Shown piece by piece: positions 1-7,004 of a stretch of 11,530 nt of DNA (the stretch's first letter is position 1; each line of letters opens with the position of its first letter). The notes below the pieces were generated by a model. The model ran no database searches. It saw only the letters and a program-made list of their open reading frames with translations, and was not told the DNA's origin. The position numbers and the translations under genes are program-made. Origin of the DNA: Bacteroidales bacterium UBA4073 (GTDB lineage: Bacteria > Bacteroidota > Bacteroidia > Bacteroidales > Tenuifilaceae); NCBI GenBank assembly GCA_002383425.1, contig DFYV01000066.1:1-11530 (forward strand). Direction: 5' to 3'.

Positions 1-14
1 GAATACATATGATA

Positions 15-66
15 GTTGATGGTTGATGGTTGATGGTTGATAAGCGTTGTTAGTTGTTCGTTGTTC
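15..66. repeat. Heptanucleotide tandem repeats (GTTGATG and GTTGTTC families)
   Basis: Bases 15-41 are nearly four head-to-tail copies of the 7-mer GTTGATG. After four unrelated bases, 46-66 hold three copies of GTTGTT(A/C). The GTTGTTC family returns at 183-210, as GTTGTTG, GTCATTC and two exact GTTGTTC units. No open frame covers the region, so these are intergenic low-complexity repeats. Their function is unknown. Confidence 0.85.
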
Positions 67-82
67 TGAAAAAGGAATCTTT

Positions 83-138
83 AATTCGTAATTTGTAATT
101 TTGAATTTGGAATATTGAATCTGGAATCTGGAATTTTG
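83..138. repeat. Degenerate heptamer array, eight units beginning AAT
   Basis: Eight consecutive 7-nt units start with AAT: AATTCGT, AATTTGT, AATTTTG, AATTTGG, AATATTG, AATCTGG twice, and AATTTTG. The sequence drifts but the 7-nt register is never lost, which looks like an old tandem array that has accumulated point changes without indels. No coding potential is evident. Confidence 0.8.
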
Positions 139-145
139 AATTACT

Positions 146-163
146 CCCCCTTTGAAAAGGGGG
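146..163. repeat. GC-rich perfect inverted repeat (hairpin) in the intergenic repeat region
   Basis: CCCCCTTT (146-153) and AAAGGGGG (156-163) are exact reverse complements separated by GA, so the stem can close on a four-base loop TGAA. A second G-run, GGGGGG at 166-171, could compete for the C-tract. It has no T-tract and follows no gene end visible here, so it is not called a terminator. It resembles C-rich/G-rich hairpin repeats that recur between genes in Bacteroidota genomes (recalled, not checked). Confidence 0.7.
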
Positions 164-226
164 TTGGGGGGATTGACTGATGGTTGTTGGTCATTCGTTG
201 TTCGTTGTTCTGATAAAGGAATCTTT

Positions 227-303
227 AATTCGTAATTCGTAATTCGTAATTCGTAATCTGAAATCTGGAGTCTTGAATCTGAAATTTTGAACCCTGAACT
301 TTA
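227..303. repeat. Heptamer array of eleven units (AATTCGT x4, then degenerate)
   Basis: Four exact AATTCGT units (227-254) are followed without loss of register by AATCTGA, AATCTGG, AGTCTTG, AATCTGA, AATTTTG, AACCCTG and AACTTTA. The first units belong to the second copy of the 48-nt direct repeat. The array is non-coding and matches the family at 83-138. Confidence 0.8.
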
Positions 304-327
304 TCCTTTATCATTTATCCTTTAACC
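300..327. repeat. Heptanucleotide tandem repeat TTTATCC x4 (degenerate)
   Basis: Units TTTATCC, TTTATCA, TTTATCC and TTTAACC follow directly, overlapping the end of the AAT-type array. The 10-mer TCCTTTATCA at 304-313 is the exact reverse complement of 211-220, so a long-loop pairing within the repeat region is possible. Confidence 0.7.
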
Positions 328-348
328 TCATCCTTTGGTTCTGAAAAA

Positions 349-399
349 TTTGATTGAGTAAATAATTAGCTTTGGTGTTGACTTTTTCTAACTATTTTG
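349..399 (+). promoter_or_regulatory. Candidate Bacteroidota-type promoter(s) for the PD40/SPOR gene
   Basis: TAGCTTTG at 367-374 matches the Bacteroidota -7 consensus TAnnTTTG exactly, but the nearest upstream TTTG (349-352) is only 14 bases away, shorter than the usual 19-21. An alternative uses that same TTTG at 371-374 as the -33 element, with an 18-base spacer and TATTTTG at 393-399 as a -7 element one base short. Either would start transcription some 30-60 bases before the ATG at 437. The leader just before the ATG is A/T-rich with no Shine-Dalgarno sequence, as is normal in this phylum. Confidence 0.4.
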
Positions 400-436
400 C
401 AATATTTACGTTAAAATTTTTTTAAAGCTTTAAGCT

Positions 437-2608
437 ATGGACAACTTTAGGATTTTCCTGTTAAACATAATTATCATTACATGTTTTTCAACCATGGCTT
501 TCGGCCAAGACTGGAATACCATTTTTACACTCGAAACCGATGCAGAGTACTACATGGCTGAGGGTAATTTTTCAAGAGCAGCCGATACCTACGCTAAAGC
601 GTTAAAGAAATTCCCCGAAAGCGCAAACTTAAAGTTTAAAATTGCATACTGCTTGCTCAAAACATCCGACAGAAAGCCCGAAGCCATAAGTTACCTGGAA
701 GAAGCGGTAGCAAAGGTATCGGACAGGTACGATGCCAAATCGCTGAAAGAACCCAACTCACCACCCGAAGCCTTTTATCACCTTGGCATAGCATATATGC
801 TCCAGAACGACTTTGATAATGCCACAAAGGCATTTAAAGAATATGAAAAATTCCTTGAACCCAAAGATGAACAAGCTCGTCGGATGGTTGAGCAAGCCTT
901 AACCAGCTGCGAAAACGCAAAAAAATTCCAAAAAAACCCAATTGGAGTAAACTTTCACCGGTTAGGTCCGGACTTTAACAATGAAAATGACAATTTCAAC
1001 CCCGTTGTCTCGGGCGATGGAAACACGCTTGCCTATACCGTTAGAACCACAAACGGGAATAAAATTTTCATATCAAAAAAAGATGAAAATGGGAATTGGG
1101 CTAAACCGTTAGACATTACCCGAAATCTTGGGAAAAATCTAACCACATCATTTCTATCGTACGAAGGAACTGAATTGTACCTCATTGAGAACGATCCCAA
1201 AAATTCCGACATCGTAATTAGTTTTTTAGAAAAGCGAAAATGGTCATCGCCTGTAAAAGCAGCCAAACCCATTAACTCAAAGGTAAACGAGACCCATGTG
1301 TGTGTAACCCGCGAGGGGAATACCGTTTATTTCACCAGCGACCGTAAAGGTGGACAAGGTGGGTTCGACATTTGGGTTTCAACCATTAACAACGCCCGAT
1401 GGAGCGACCCCATTAACCTTGGTCCGAATGTTAACACCCCCCTCGATGAGGCAACCCCATTCCTTTCGCCCGATGAGAAATATCTTTTTTTCAGCTCCCA
1501 GGGGCATAACACCATGGGAGGGTTCGACGTGTTTTACACAAACCTTCAGGGAAGCCCTAATGTTAAAAACATGGGATATCCCTTAAATACTCCAGGCGAT
1601 GAAATCTTCTACTTCCCAACCAACTTAACATCGGGTTATACATCAAATTTCAGCCCCGATGGCTTTGGCAAACTCGATATTGCCGAGGTAGAAATTATAC
1701 CTCTGGTTGATGCAAAACTTAACATCCTATTGGCCGATAATGCACCGCAGGATAAGTACTATAACGTTACCGTAACAAATAGCACAAACGGTGAAACTAT
1801 GGAAACCAAATCCGTTAAAGGGAAAACGCAACTAAATATTAAAGTAAAACCAGGGGAATACACCATTACTGCCCAAGGCGATGGTTTTGAAGAGACAAAA
1901 ACATCTCTGAAAATTCCTGATAGACCCGACAAGGCAGAATATCAGGTAAGCCTGATGATAAATCCTAAAATAGTACAACAACCCGTAGCCCAACTTGAAC
2001 CCCCAAAAGAAGAAACCAAACCCGAAACATTACCCGAAGCAAAGCCAATAGAGAAACCAAAAGTTGAGGAACCCAAGTACGAAACCCGAACAGCCAAAGC
2101 ACTTCCTCCAACGCCACCACAACCATCAGCTCCAATACCCCGTATGGACTTTGATAAAACTTCAGCTACTGCTACTCTTGCCAAGGCTACCTACTCGGTT
2201 CAGCTGATGGCATCGCTTCATCCTGTTGATTATAGCTATTTTAAAATCGATAGTATTAGTGTAACCATATCGCCCGATGGTTATTACAGGTACAGTGTAG
2301 GTTATACCGATAATCTTCAGGAAATAGAAGAACTCCTCCAAAAAGTTCGTAACCACGGATATAACAACGTGTGGGTGAGAATTAACCGCGAACACCCAGG
2401 ATATACCATCCAATTCCTTGCCCTCCAAAAACCAAAAAGCATCAAGCATTTCGAAGGGCTATCCGACGTTATGGTTTACCGGAGTAGCGATGGTATTTAC
2501 AGGTACTGTGTGGGTAAATACTCATCACCTGAAGAGGCATCGGCCGATTTACAAAAAATCACAAACCTTGGATACTCCGGAGCATTTGTAAGAGTTCTTG
2601 GGAAATAA
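437..2608 (+). CDS. Exported TPR / PD40 beta-propeller protein with tandem C-terminal SPOR-like domains (PorE-like without OmpA)
   Basis: The 723-aa protein begins with a Sec signal peptide (hydrophobic 6-20, probable cleavage AFG|Q at 23/24), so the mature protein should be periplasmic. Residues 33-155 look like TPR helices. Residues about 185-415 form PD40/WD40-like blades, with typical motifs TSDRKGGQGGFDIW (300-313), SPDEKYLFFSS (344-354) and GGFDVFYT (361-368). Residues 425-505 resemble a small carboxypeptidase-regulatory/PEGA-like beta domain (GEYTITAQGDGFEE). A Pro/Lys/Glu-rich linker (508-575) follows. Two SPOR-like units (about 585-648 and 655-721) close the protein. Up to the linker this order matches PorE, the TPR-propeller-CRD-OmpA protein of type IX secretion. 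Here the peptidoglycan-binding OmpA domain is absent and SPOR-like domains, which in known cases bind denuded glycan strands, take its place. A cell-wall-anchored envelope role is inferred. No other secretion gene is adjacent. Confidence 0.85.
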   Translation: MDNFRIFLLNIIIITCFSTMAFGQDWNTIFTLETDAEYYMAEGNFSRAADTYAKALKKFPESANLKFKIAYCLLKTSDRKPEAISYLEEAVAKVSDRYDAKSLKEPNSPPEAFYHLGIAYMLQNDFDNATKAFKEYEKFLEPKDEQARRMVEQALTSCENAKKFQKNPIGVNFHRLGPDFNNENDNFNPVVSGDGNTLAYTVRTTNGNKIFISKKDENGNWAKPLDITRNLGKNLTTSFLSYEGTELYLIENDPKNSDIVISFLEKRKWSSPVKAAKPINSKVNETHVCVTREGNTVYFTSDRKGGQGGFDIWVSTINNARWSDPINLGPNVNTPLDEATPFLSPDEKYLFFSSQGHNTMGGFDVFYTNLQGSPNVKNMGYPLNTPGDEIFYFPTNLTSGYTSNFSPDGFGKLDIAEVEIIPLVDAKLNILLADNAPQDKYYNVTVTNSTNGETMETKSVKGKTQLNIKVKPGEYTITAQGDGFEETKTSLKIPDRPDKAEYQVSLMINPKIVQQPVAQLEPPKEETKPETLPEAKPIEKPKVEEPKYETRTAKALPPTPPQPSAPIPRMDFDKTSATATLAKATYSVQLMASLHPVDYSYFKIDSISVTISPDGYYRYSVGYTDNLQEIEELLQKVRNHGYNNVWVRINREHPGYTIQFLALQKPKSIKHFEGLSDVMVYRSSDGIYRYCVGKYSSPEEASADLQKITNLGYSGAFVRVLGK

Positions 2609-2626
2609 ACCCGAATTGAATTAGAC

Positions 2627-3742
2627 CTACTCATCGACAAACAATTCATATCCCCCTTTAACTAAAACATTTGTAAGGGTTGAGTCAAACACCTGAACTA
2701 TAGTGTCCTGAACTATACCAACCTGCAAGGGCACTTTCTTAAAATGCAAGTTAGCCGAATCGGATTCTACTTGTACATAAACAATGTTTTTTCCCCCCAG
2801 CTGATGAAGGGCTGTACTTGGTAACGCCCAACCATCATTAAAATTGGTAAAAACTTTTGCTGAAACCCTCATCCCACTAACCAACACTGCTTTGGGAAAT
2901 TGTGATATGCTAGCAAAACACTCCACTGCCTTATTCTCAGTATTAGCATCGAGCCCAACGGAAATTACATTACCATTTATTGTATTGTTAGTCCCTGGCA
3001 AAGCTATTTCGACATTTTGACCCGTTTTAACTGAGTGTACTTGGTTAATAAACACATAAAATTTTAACAAAAAATTCTGGGTATCAATTACTTCAGCAAT
3101 AGGACTATCAGTTGTTACAGGTTTACCTATTGCCGTTTCAACTCTTGAAACGGTTCCATCGATGGGCGAAATAAGATACGCCTCGCCCGAAAAATTCCCT
3201 TTAAGAATTTCGTCAGGGTCAAGTCCTATCTTGCTAAGCAAAATTCTGTAGGAATGAAGTTTAGCTTTTAGTGTGTGGTATTCGCTCTCGGCCTGCAGCA
3301 ACTCCTTATGGGATGCAATGCCATTCTGCGACAATTGAGCTAATCGCTCATAGTTTGCATTGGCCATAAGATGCTGGTTATAAACCTCCACAAAAGCTGT
3401 TTGAGTATTCATAACCTCGGGTCCCTCAATAACAACTACTGGTTGTCCTTTACTAACTTTTGCTGAAGGATTTACTTTAATGGTTTTAATAATTCCTTCC
3501 ACAGGTGATGTTACGTAAGCTTTAGCATTAGGTTTTGGCTCAATTATTCCTTGAACAGTAATAAAATCGGCAAATTTGACTTTGGATACTTTGCCAATTT
3601 CCATGTTCATGGCGCTGAACTGTTGTGCCGAAACAGTTACCAAGCTATCGGCTAAAGGTGACTCATCGGTCTGATTATTTTTCACAGAGCAAGATAATAG
3701 GATACTTGCAGTAATGACTATCAAGAATAAGTTCATCTTCAT
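2627..3742 (-). CDS. RND efflux periplasmic adaptor lipoprotein (CzcB/CusB-like membrane fusion protein)
   Basis: This 371-aa adaptor would link the inner-membrane RND pump to an outer-membrane channel. A lipoprotein signal ends in the lipobox LLSC, with Cys18 as the lipidated residue. The two lipoyl halves are visible at about 75-108 (SPVEGIIKTIKVNPSAKVSKG) and 187-220 (ISPIDGTVSRVETAIGKPV). They flank an alpha-helical hairpin (about 110-175), and a beta-barrel (222-300) and membrane-proximal domain (302-371, containing ALPSTALHQLGGKNIVYV) follow. This is the classic membrane-fusion layout. No extra N-terminal YHS or heavy-metal-binding domain is present. The gene lies 36 bp downstream of the pump on the same strand, so one transcript is likely. 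The pump-before-adaptor order is the reverse of proteobacterial czcCBA. Its stop is 18 bp from the stop of the convergent PD40 gene. The metal cannot be read from this subunit. Confidence 0.9.
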   Translation of the reverse strand: MKMNLFLIVITASILLSCSVKNNQTDESPLADSLVTVSAQQFSAMNMEIGKVSKVKFADFITVQGIIEPKPNAKAYVTSPVEGIIKTIKVNPSAKVSKGQPVVVIEGPEVMNTQTAFVEVYNQHLMANANYERLAQLSQNGIASHKELLQAESEYHTLKAKLHSYRILLSKIGLDPDEILKGNFSGEAYLISPIDGTVSRVETAIGKPVTTDSPIAEVIDTQNFLLKFYVFINQVHSVKTGQNVEIALPGTNNTINGNVISVGLDANTENKAVECFASISQFPKAVLVSGMRVSAKVFTNFNDGWALPSTALHQLGGKNIVYVQVESDSANLHFKKVPLQVGIVQDTIVQVFDSTLTNVLVKGGYELFVDE

Positions 3743-3778
3743 TTTACTATGTTTACTTTGATATTATAAACTACAGGA

Positions 3779-6700
3779 TTATTTAGTTTTTCGCTTAAAA
3801 GTCCAAAATTTCATTCCTTCGAAATTTTCAAATACTGCGTAAAGCAGGGGAAGAACAATCATGGTAAGCATGGTCGAAGTAATTAAACCACCAATAACAA
3901 CAGTGGCAAGAGGGCGTTGGACCTCAGCACCAGCCGAGTTGGAGATAGCCATGGGCAAAAAGCCCATTGCCGCTGCCAGGGCGGTAAGTAAAACTGGTCG
4001 TAGCCTATCGCGGGTTGCCCTCATTACACGCTCCCTTAAGTTTTGAACACCCTCCGCTTTAAGTTCTTTTAGATGTTCAATAAGTACAATACCGTTCAGC
4101 ACAGCCACCCCAAAAAGGGCAATGAAACCAACCGCAGCCGAAATGCTGAAGGGCAAACCTCGAACCCATAACATCACTATACCTCCAATAACCGAAAGAG
4201 GAACAGCAGAATAAACCATTATGGCATCCTTTATTGAATGGAATGCAAAATGTAGAAAAATAAATATTAAGGCTAAAGCAACGGGAACAGCCACAAGTAA
4301 TCGGTTACTAGCATTCCTTAAGTTTTCGAACTGTCCGCCATATTCCACGTAATAACCAGCAGGTAGAGTTAACTTACTATCGAGAATTTTTTGTATATCC
4401 TTGACCACCGATTCCAAGTCGCGATTGCGTACATTTACGCTAATCACAACCCTGCGGTGCGTGTTATCGCGTGAGATTTTTGCGGGGCCCGTGGTGTATT
4501 CAACATAAGCCAACTCAGCCAAAGGGATTAAATCAGCACCGGGGACTTTAATAAGAAGGTTTTTGACATCATCTACATTTTGCCTGTAACTACCGGCTAA
4601 CCTTACCACTAAATCGAAACGTTTTTCGCCCTCAAAAATATTTCCGGCCGCAGAACCAGCAAATGCAGCTGAAACCACCTTATTAAGATCATCAACCGTA
4701 ATACCGTAAACTGCTAGTTTTTCGTGGTTATACTTTATGCTTATCTGTGGTAAACCTACCGTTTTTTCCATAATAATGTCGGCAGCTCCAGGCACTCCAT
4801 CAATTAGCCTTTTAACCTCAAGAGCTTTCCCATTCAACACATCCAGATCTTCGCCAAAAATTTTAATTGCCAGGTCGGCTCTAACCCCTGTAATTAACTC
4901 ATTGAAACGCATCTCGATGGGTTGAGTGAACTCATACTCCACATTAGGAATCACCGAAAGGGCTTCCTTAAACTTTGCGGCAAGTTCCTCCTTACTATTA
5001 GCGGTAACCCAAAGTTTTTTCGGTTTAAGTTTAATTATCATATCAATTTCTTCCATTGACATTGGGTCAGTTGGTACCTCAGCCGCACCAATACGGCTAA
5101 CAATTTTATCTACCTCAGGAAAATTTTCAATAAGAATTTTTTCCATCATGGTTGTAAGCTCTGTGGTTCGAGTAAGTGAAGTCCCTGTTTTGAGCACAGG
5201 CTGAATGACAAAATCGCCCTCGTCGAGGGTGGGAACAAACTCGGCGCCAAGTTTGGTAAACAGCCAACCTGAAAAAATTAAAGCAACCAGAGCCGTTCCA
5301 AGCACCCAGCGTTTGTGATCGTAAGACCACTCCATAACTGGTTTATATGAGGCATGAACCATTTTCATTACCCATTGAGTTAATGGCCATGGTTTTTTCT
5401 GCGGGCGGAGGAATAGCGATGTAGCAACTGGTAACCATGTAAAACCAAAAAACATAGCGCCAAGTAATGCAAAACTGAACGAAAGCGCCATAGGCCTGAA
5501 CATCTTGCCCTCGACTCCGGAAAGTGAAAGAATAGGAATAAAAACAATAAGAATGATAAGTTGCCCAAATATGGCGGAGTTCATCATTTTTGATGCACCT
5601 TCGAACGAGATGCTATCGTACAAACGCTTCCTTTGCTCACCAACACTTTCCGAAATATCATCGGTTTTTAATGTAAGTTTCAAAACAATAAACTCTACAA
5701 TAATAACAGCGCCATCAATAATGATACCAAAGTCAAGGGCCCCTAAACTCATCAGGTTGGCATCAATTCCAAAGATGTACATTGCCGATATGGTAAATAA
5801 AAGTGACAAGGGTATTAGCGACGATATAACCAAAGCAGCCCTTAGGTTTCCCAAAATAATCAGCACGACAATAAAAACTATTAAACACCCGAAAATCAAA
5901 TTTTCAAGTATTGTAAGGGTGGTTTTTGAGATTAACTCGCTACGTTCAACAATTGGATTGATAAAAACGCCCTCGGGCAAATGCTTTTGAAGTTCATCAA
6001 CACGTTGTTTAACGGCTTCAATAACTTTGTTTGAGTTAGCATCTTTCAGCATCATGATTTGCCCCATCACCTTTTCACCCTGACCATTTGCAGTAATGGC
6101 ACCAAACCTATTGGCATGCCCTTCGCGAACCATAGCCAAATCGGCAACCCGAACCGAAAAACCGTTACTTGTTGCAACGGGAATTTGTTCAATATCGGGA
6201 ATCGACTTAAGCAAGCCTTCACCTCGGACAAAAAAACTTTGATTATTGCGTTCAATATAAGCCCCGCCGGCAATACCATTGTTCTTTTCTAAGGCATCCA
6301 GAACATCAATAATTGATAATCCATACTGAGCCATCCTTTGCTGATCGATGGCCACTTCGTACTGTTTAAGGTAACCACCCCATGTATTAACCTCAACAAC
6401 TCCAGGAATACCCGAGAGTTGACGTTTGACGTACCAGTCCTGTATGGTACGCAACTCGGTAGTGGTGTACCTTTCCTCATATCCAGGTTTTACATCAAGC
6501 ACGTACTGGTATATTTCACCCAAGCCTGTGGTAATAGGCCCCATACTGGGCTCACCGAAACCTTGCGGAATGTTTGCAGTGGCCGCCTTTAGCTTTTCTG
6601 CTATTAGCTGACGTGGCAGGTAGGTCCCAAGTTTATCGTCAAATACAATGGTTACAACCGATAATCCAAATTTTGAAATGGAACGGATTTCTTGCACTCC

Positions 6701-6931
6701 TGGAAGATTCGACATTTCGAGTTCAACAGGATATGTCAGAAATAGCTCCACATCTTGAGTCGATAGATTCCGGCTGGTGGTTATCACCTGTACCTGATTA
6801 TTAGTAATATCAGGAACAGCACCTAAAGGAATTTGGGTTACTGCATAAACACCAAAAAGGGCAATGGTTAGCGTTAGCAAAATCACTATTAGTTTGCTCC
6901 CGATGCTAAATTTTACGATCTTTTCAATCAT
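3779..6931 (-). CDS. czcA: CzcA-type heavy-metal RND efflux pump
   Basis: At 1050 aa it is a full-length proton-driven HME-RND transporter. The two-fold layout is clear: TM1 at about 13-31, a periplasmic porter domain, TM2-6 (about 340-507), TM7 (541-558), a second porter domain, and TM8-12 (about 877-1034). TM4 carries the family signature DFGIIIDGAVIIVE, whose D400, D406 and E413 correspond to the proton-relay residues D402, D408 and E415 of CzcA. Aligned by eye to E. coli CusA, the three copper-binding methionines (573, 623, 672) fall on Q577, E628 and E678 here. The FNELITGVR stretch is CzcA-like. Export of divalent cations (Co/Zn/Cd/Ni) is therefore more likely than Cu/Ag. There is no C-terminal TolC fusion, unlike some Bacteroidota homologues. 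It is followed by the adaptor after 36 bp and preceded, 73 bp away, by the sensor phosphatase. The family is certain, the exact metal is not. Confidence 0.93.
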   Translation of the reverse strand: MIEKIVKFSIGSKLIVILLTLTIALFGVYAVTQIPLGAVPDITNNQVQVITTSRNLSTQDVELFLTYPVELEMSNLPGVQEIRSISKFGLSVVTIVFDDKLGTYLPRQLIAEKLKAATANIPQGFGEPSMGPITTGLGEIYQYVLDVKPGYEERYTTTELRTIQDWYVKRQLSGIPGVVEVNTWGGYLKQYEVAIDQQRMAQYGLSIIDVLDALEKNNGIAGGAYIERNNQSFFVRGEGLLKSIPDIEQIPVATSNGFSVRVADLAMVREGHANRFGAITANGQGEKVMGQIMMLKDANSNKVIEAVKQRVDELQKHLPEGVFINPIVERSELISKTTLTILENLIFGCLIVFIVVLIILGNLRAALVISSLIPLSLLFTISAMYIFGIDANLMSLGALDFGIIIDGAVIIVEFIVLKLTLKTDDISESVGEQRKRLYDSISFEGASKMMNSAIFGQLIILIVFIPILSLSGVEGKMFRPMALSFSFALLGAMFFGFTWLPVATSLFLRPQKKPWPLTQWVMKMVHASYKPVMEWSYDHKRWVLGTALVALIFSGWLFTKLGAEFVPTLDEGDFVIQPVLKTGTSLTRTTELTTMMEKILIENFPEVDKIVSRIGAAEVPTDPMSMEEIDMIIKLKPKKLWVTANSKEELAAKFKEALSVIPNVEYEFTQPIEMRFNELITGVRADLAIKIFGEDLDVLNGKALEVKRLIDGVPGAADIIMEKTVGLPQISIKYNHEKLAVYGITVDDLNKVVSAAFAGSAAGNIFEGEKRFDLVVRLAGSYRQNVDDVKNLLIKVPGADLIPLAELAYVEYTTGPAKISRDNTHRRVVISVNVRNRDLESVVKDIQKILDSKLTLPAGYYVEYGGQFENLRNASNRLLVAVPVALALIFIFLHFAFHSIKDAIMVYSAVPLSVIGGIVMLWVRGLPFSISAAVGFIALFGVAVLNGIVLIEHLKELKAEGVQNLRERVMRATRDRLRPVLLTALAAAMGFLPMAISNSAGAEVQRPLATVVIGGLITSTMLTMIVLPLLYAVFENFEGMKFWTFKRKTK

Positions 6932-6980
6932 TTTCAGAAAAATAGTAAAAATTACGATTTATTATAACAGCGATAAAATC

Positions 6981-7004
6981 AAAAAGTTTTAAAAAATGTA
7001 AAAC
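6981..7004 (-). terminator. Weak terminator-like hairpin after the sensor-phosphatase gene
   Basis: Read on the minus strand, directly after the TAG stop, GTTTTA and TAAAAC form a 6-bp inverted repeat with a 7-base loop. It can be extended by two pairs, one of them a G-T wobble, and is followed by a short T-run. Position and tail suit an intrinsic terminator. The stem is almost all A-T, so any termination would be weak and read-through into the pump gene remains possible. Confidence 0.25.

Larger units (their letters stand above)
53..244. repeat. Imperfect 48-nt direct repeat, copies at 53-100 and 197-244
   Basis: The segment 53-100 recurs at 197-244, offset by 144 bases, with two mismatches (positions 70/214 and 94/238). 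Each copy runs from GTTGTTC units through the shared non-heptameric block GGAATCTTT into the AATTCGT-type heptamers. The shared middle block shows that this is a duplication of a composite segment and not just two independent simple-repeat tracts. The hairpin at 146-163 lies between the copies. Confidence 0.85.

Noticed and set aside
146..171. G-quadruplex or intrinsic terminator
   Set aside because: Only two long G-runs are present, so no intramolecular four-tract quadruplex is supported. The hairpin lacks a T-tract and no gene ends before it.
1..436. Decayed small gene or CRISPR array in the repeat region
   Set aside because: The 7-nt repeats run directly without spacers, unlike CRISPR, and no frame gives a plausible protein.
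437..2608. Calling the gene porE
   Set aside because: The OmpA-family C-terminal domain that defines PorE is absent and no type IX secretion genes are adjacent, so only an architectural similarity is claimed.
5505..5990. 161-codon open frame on the plus strand opposite czcA
   Set aside because: It lies wholly antisense to a conserved transmembrane part of the pump. The translation has no recognisable domain and looks like a mirror of biased codons.
3779..6931. Annotating the pump as copper/silver CusA
   Set aside because: The three substrate methionines of CusA are replaced by Gln/Glu/Glu, so the CzcA-type name is safer.
6932..7004. E. coli-like TATAAT box upstream of czcA
   Set aside because: A TATAAT string exists on the minus strand, but the only TTGA-like partner is about 10 bases away. 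Bacteroidota use a different consensus, and A/T richness makes it likely chance.
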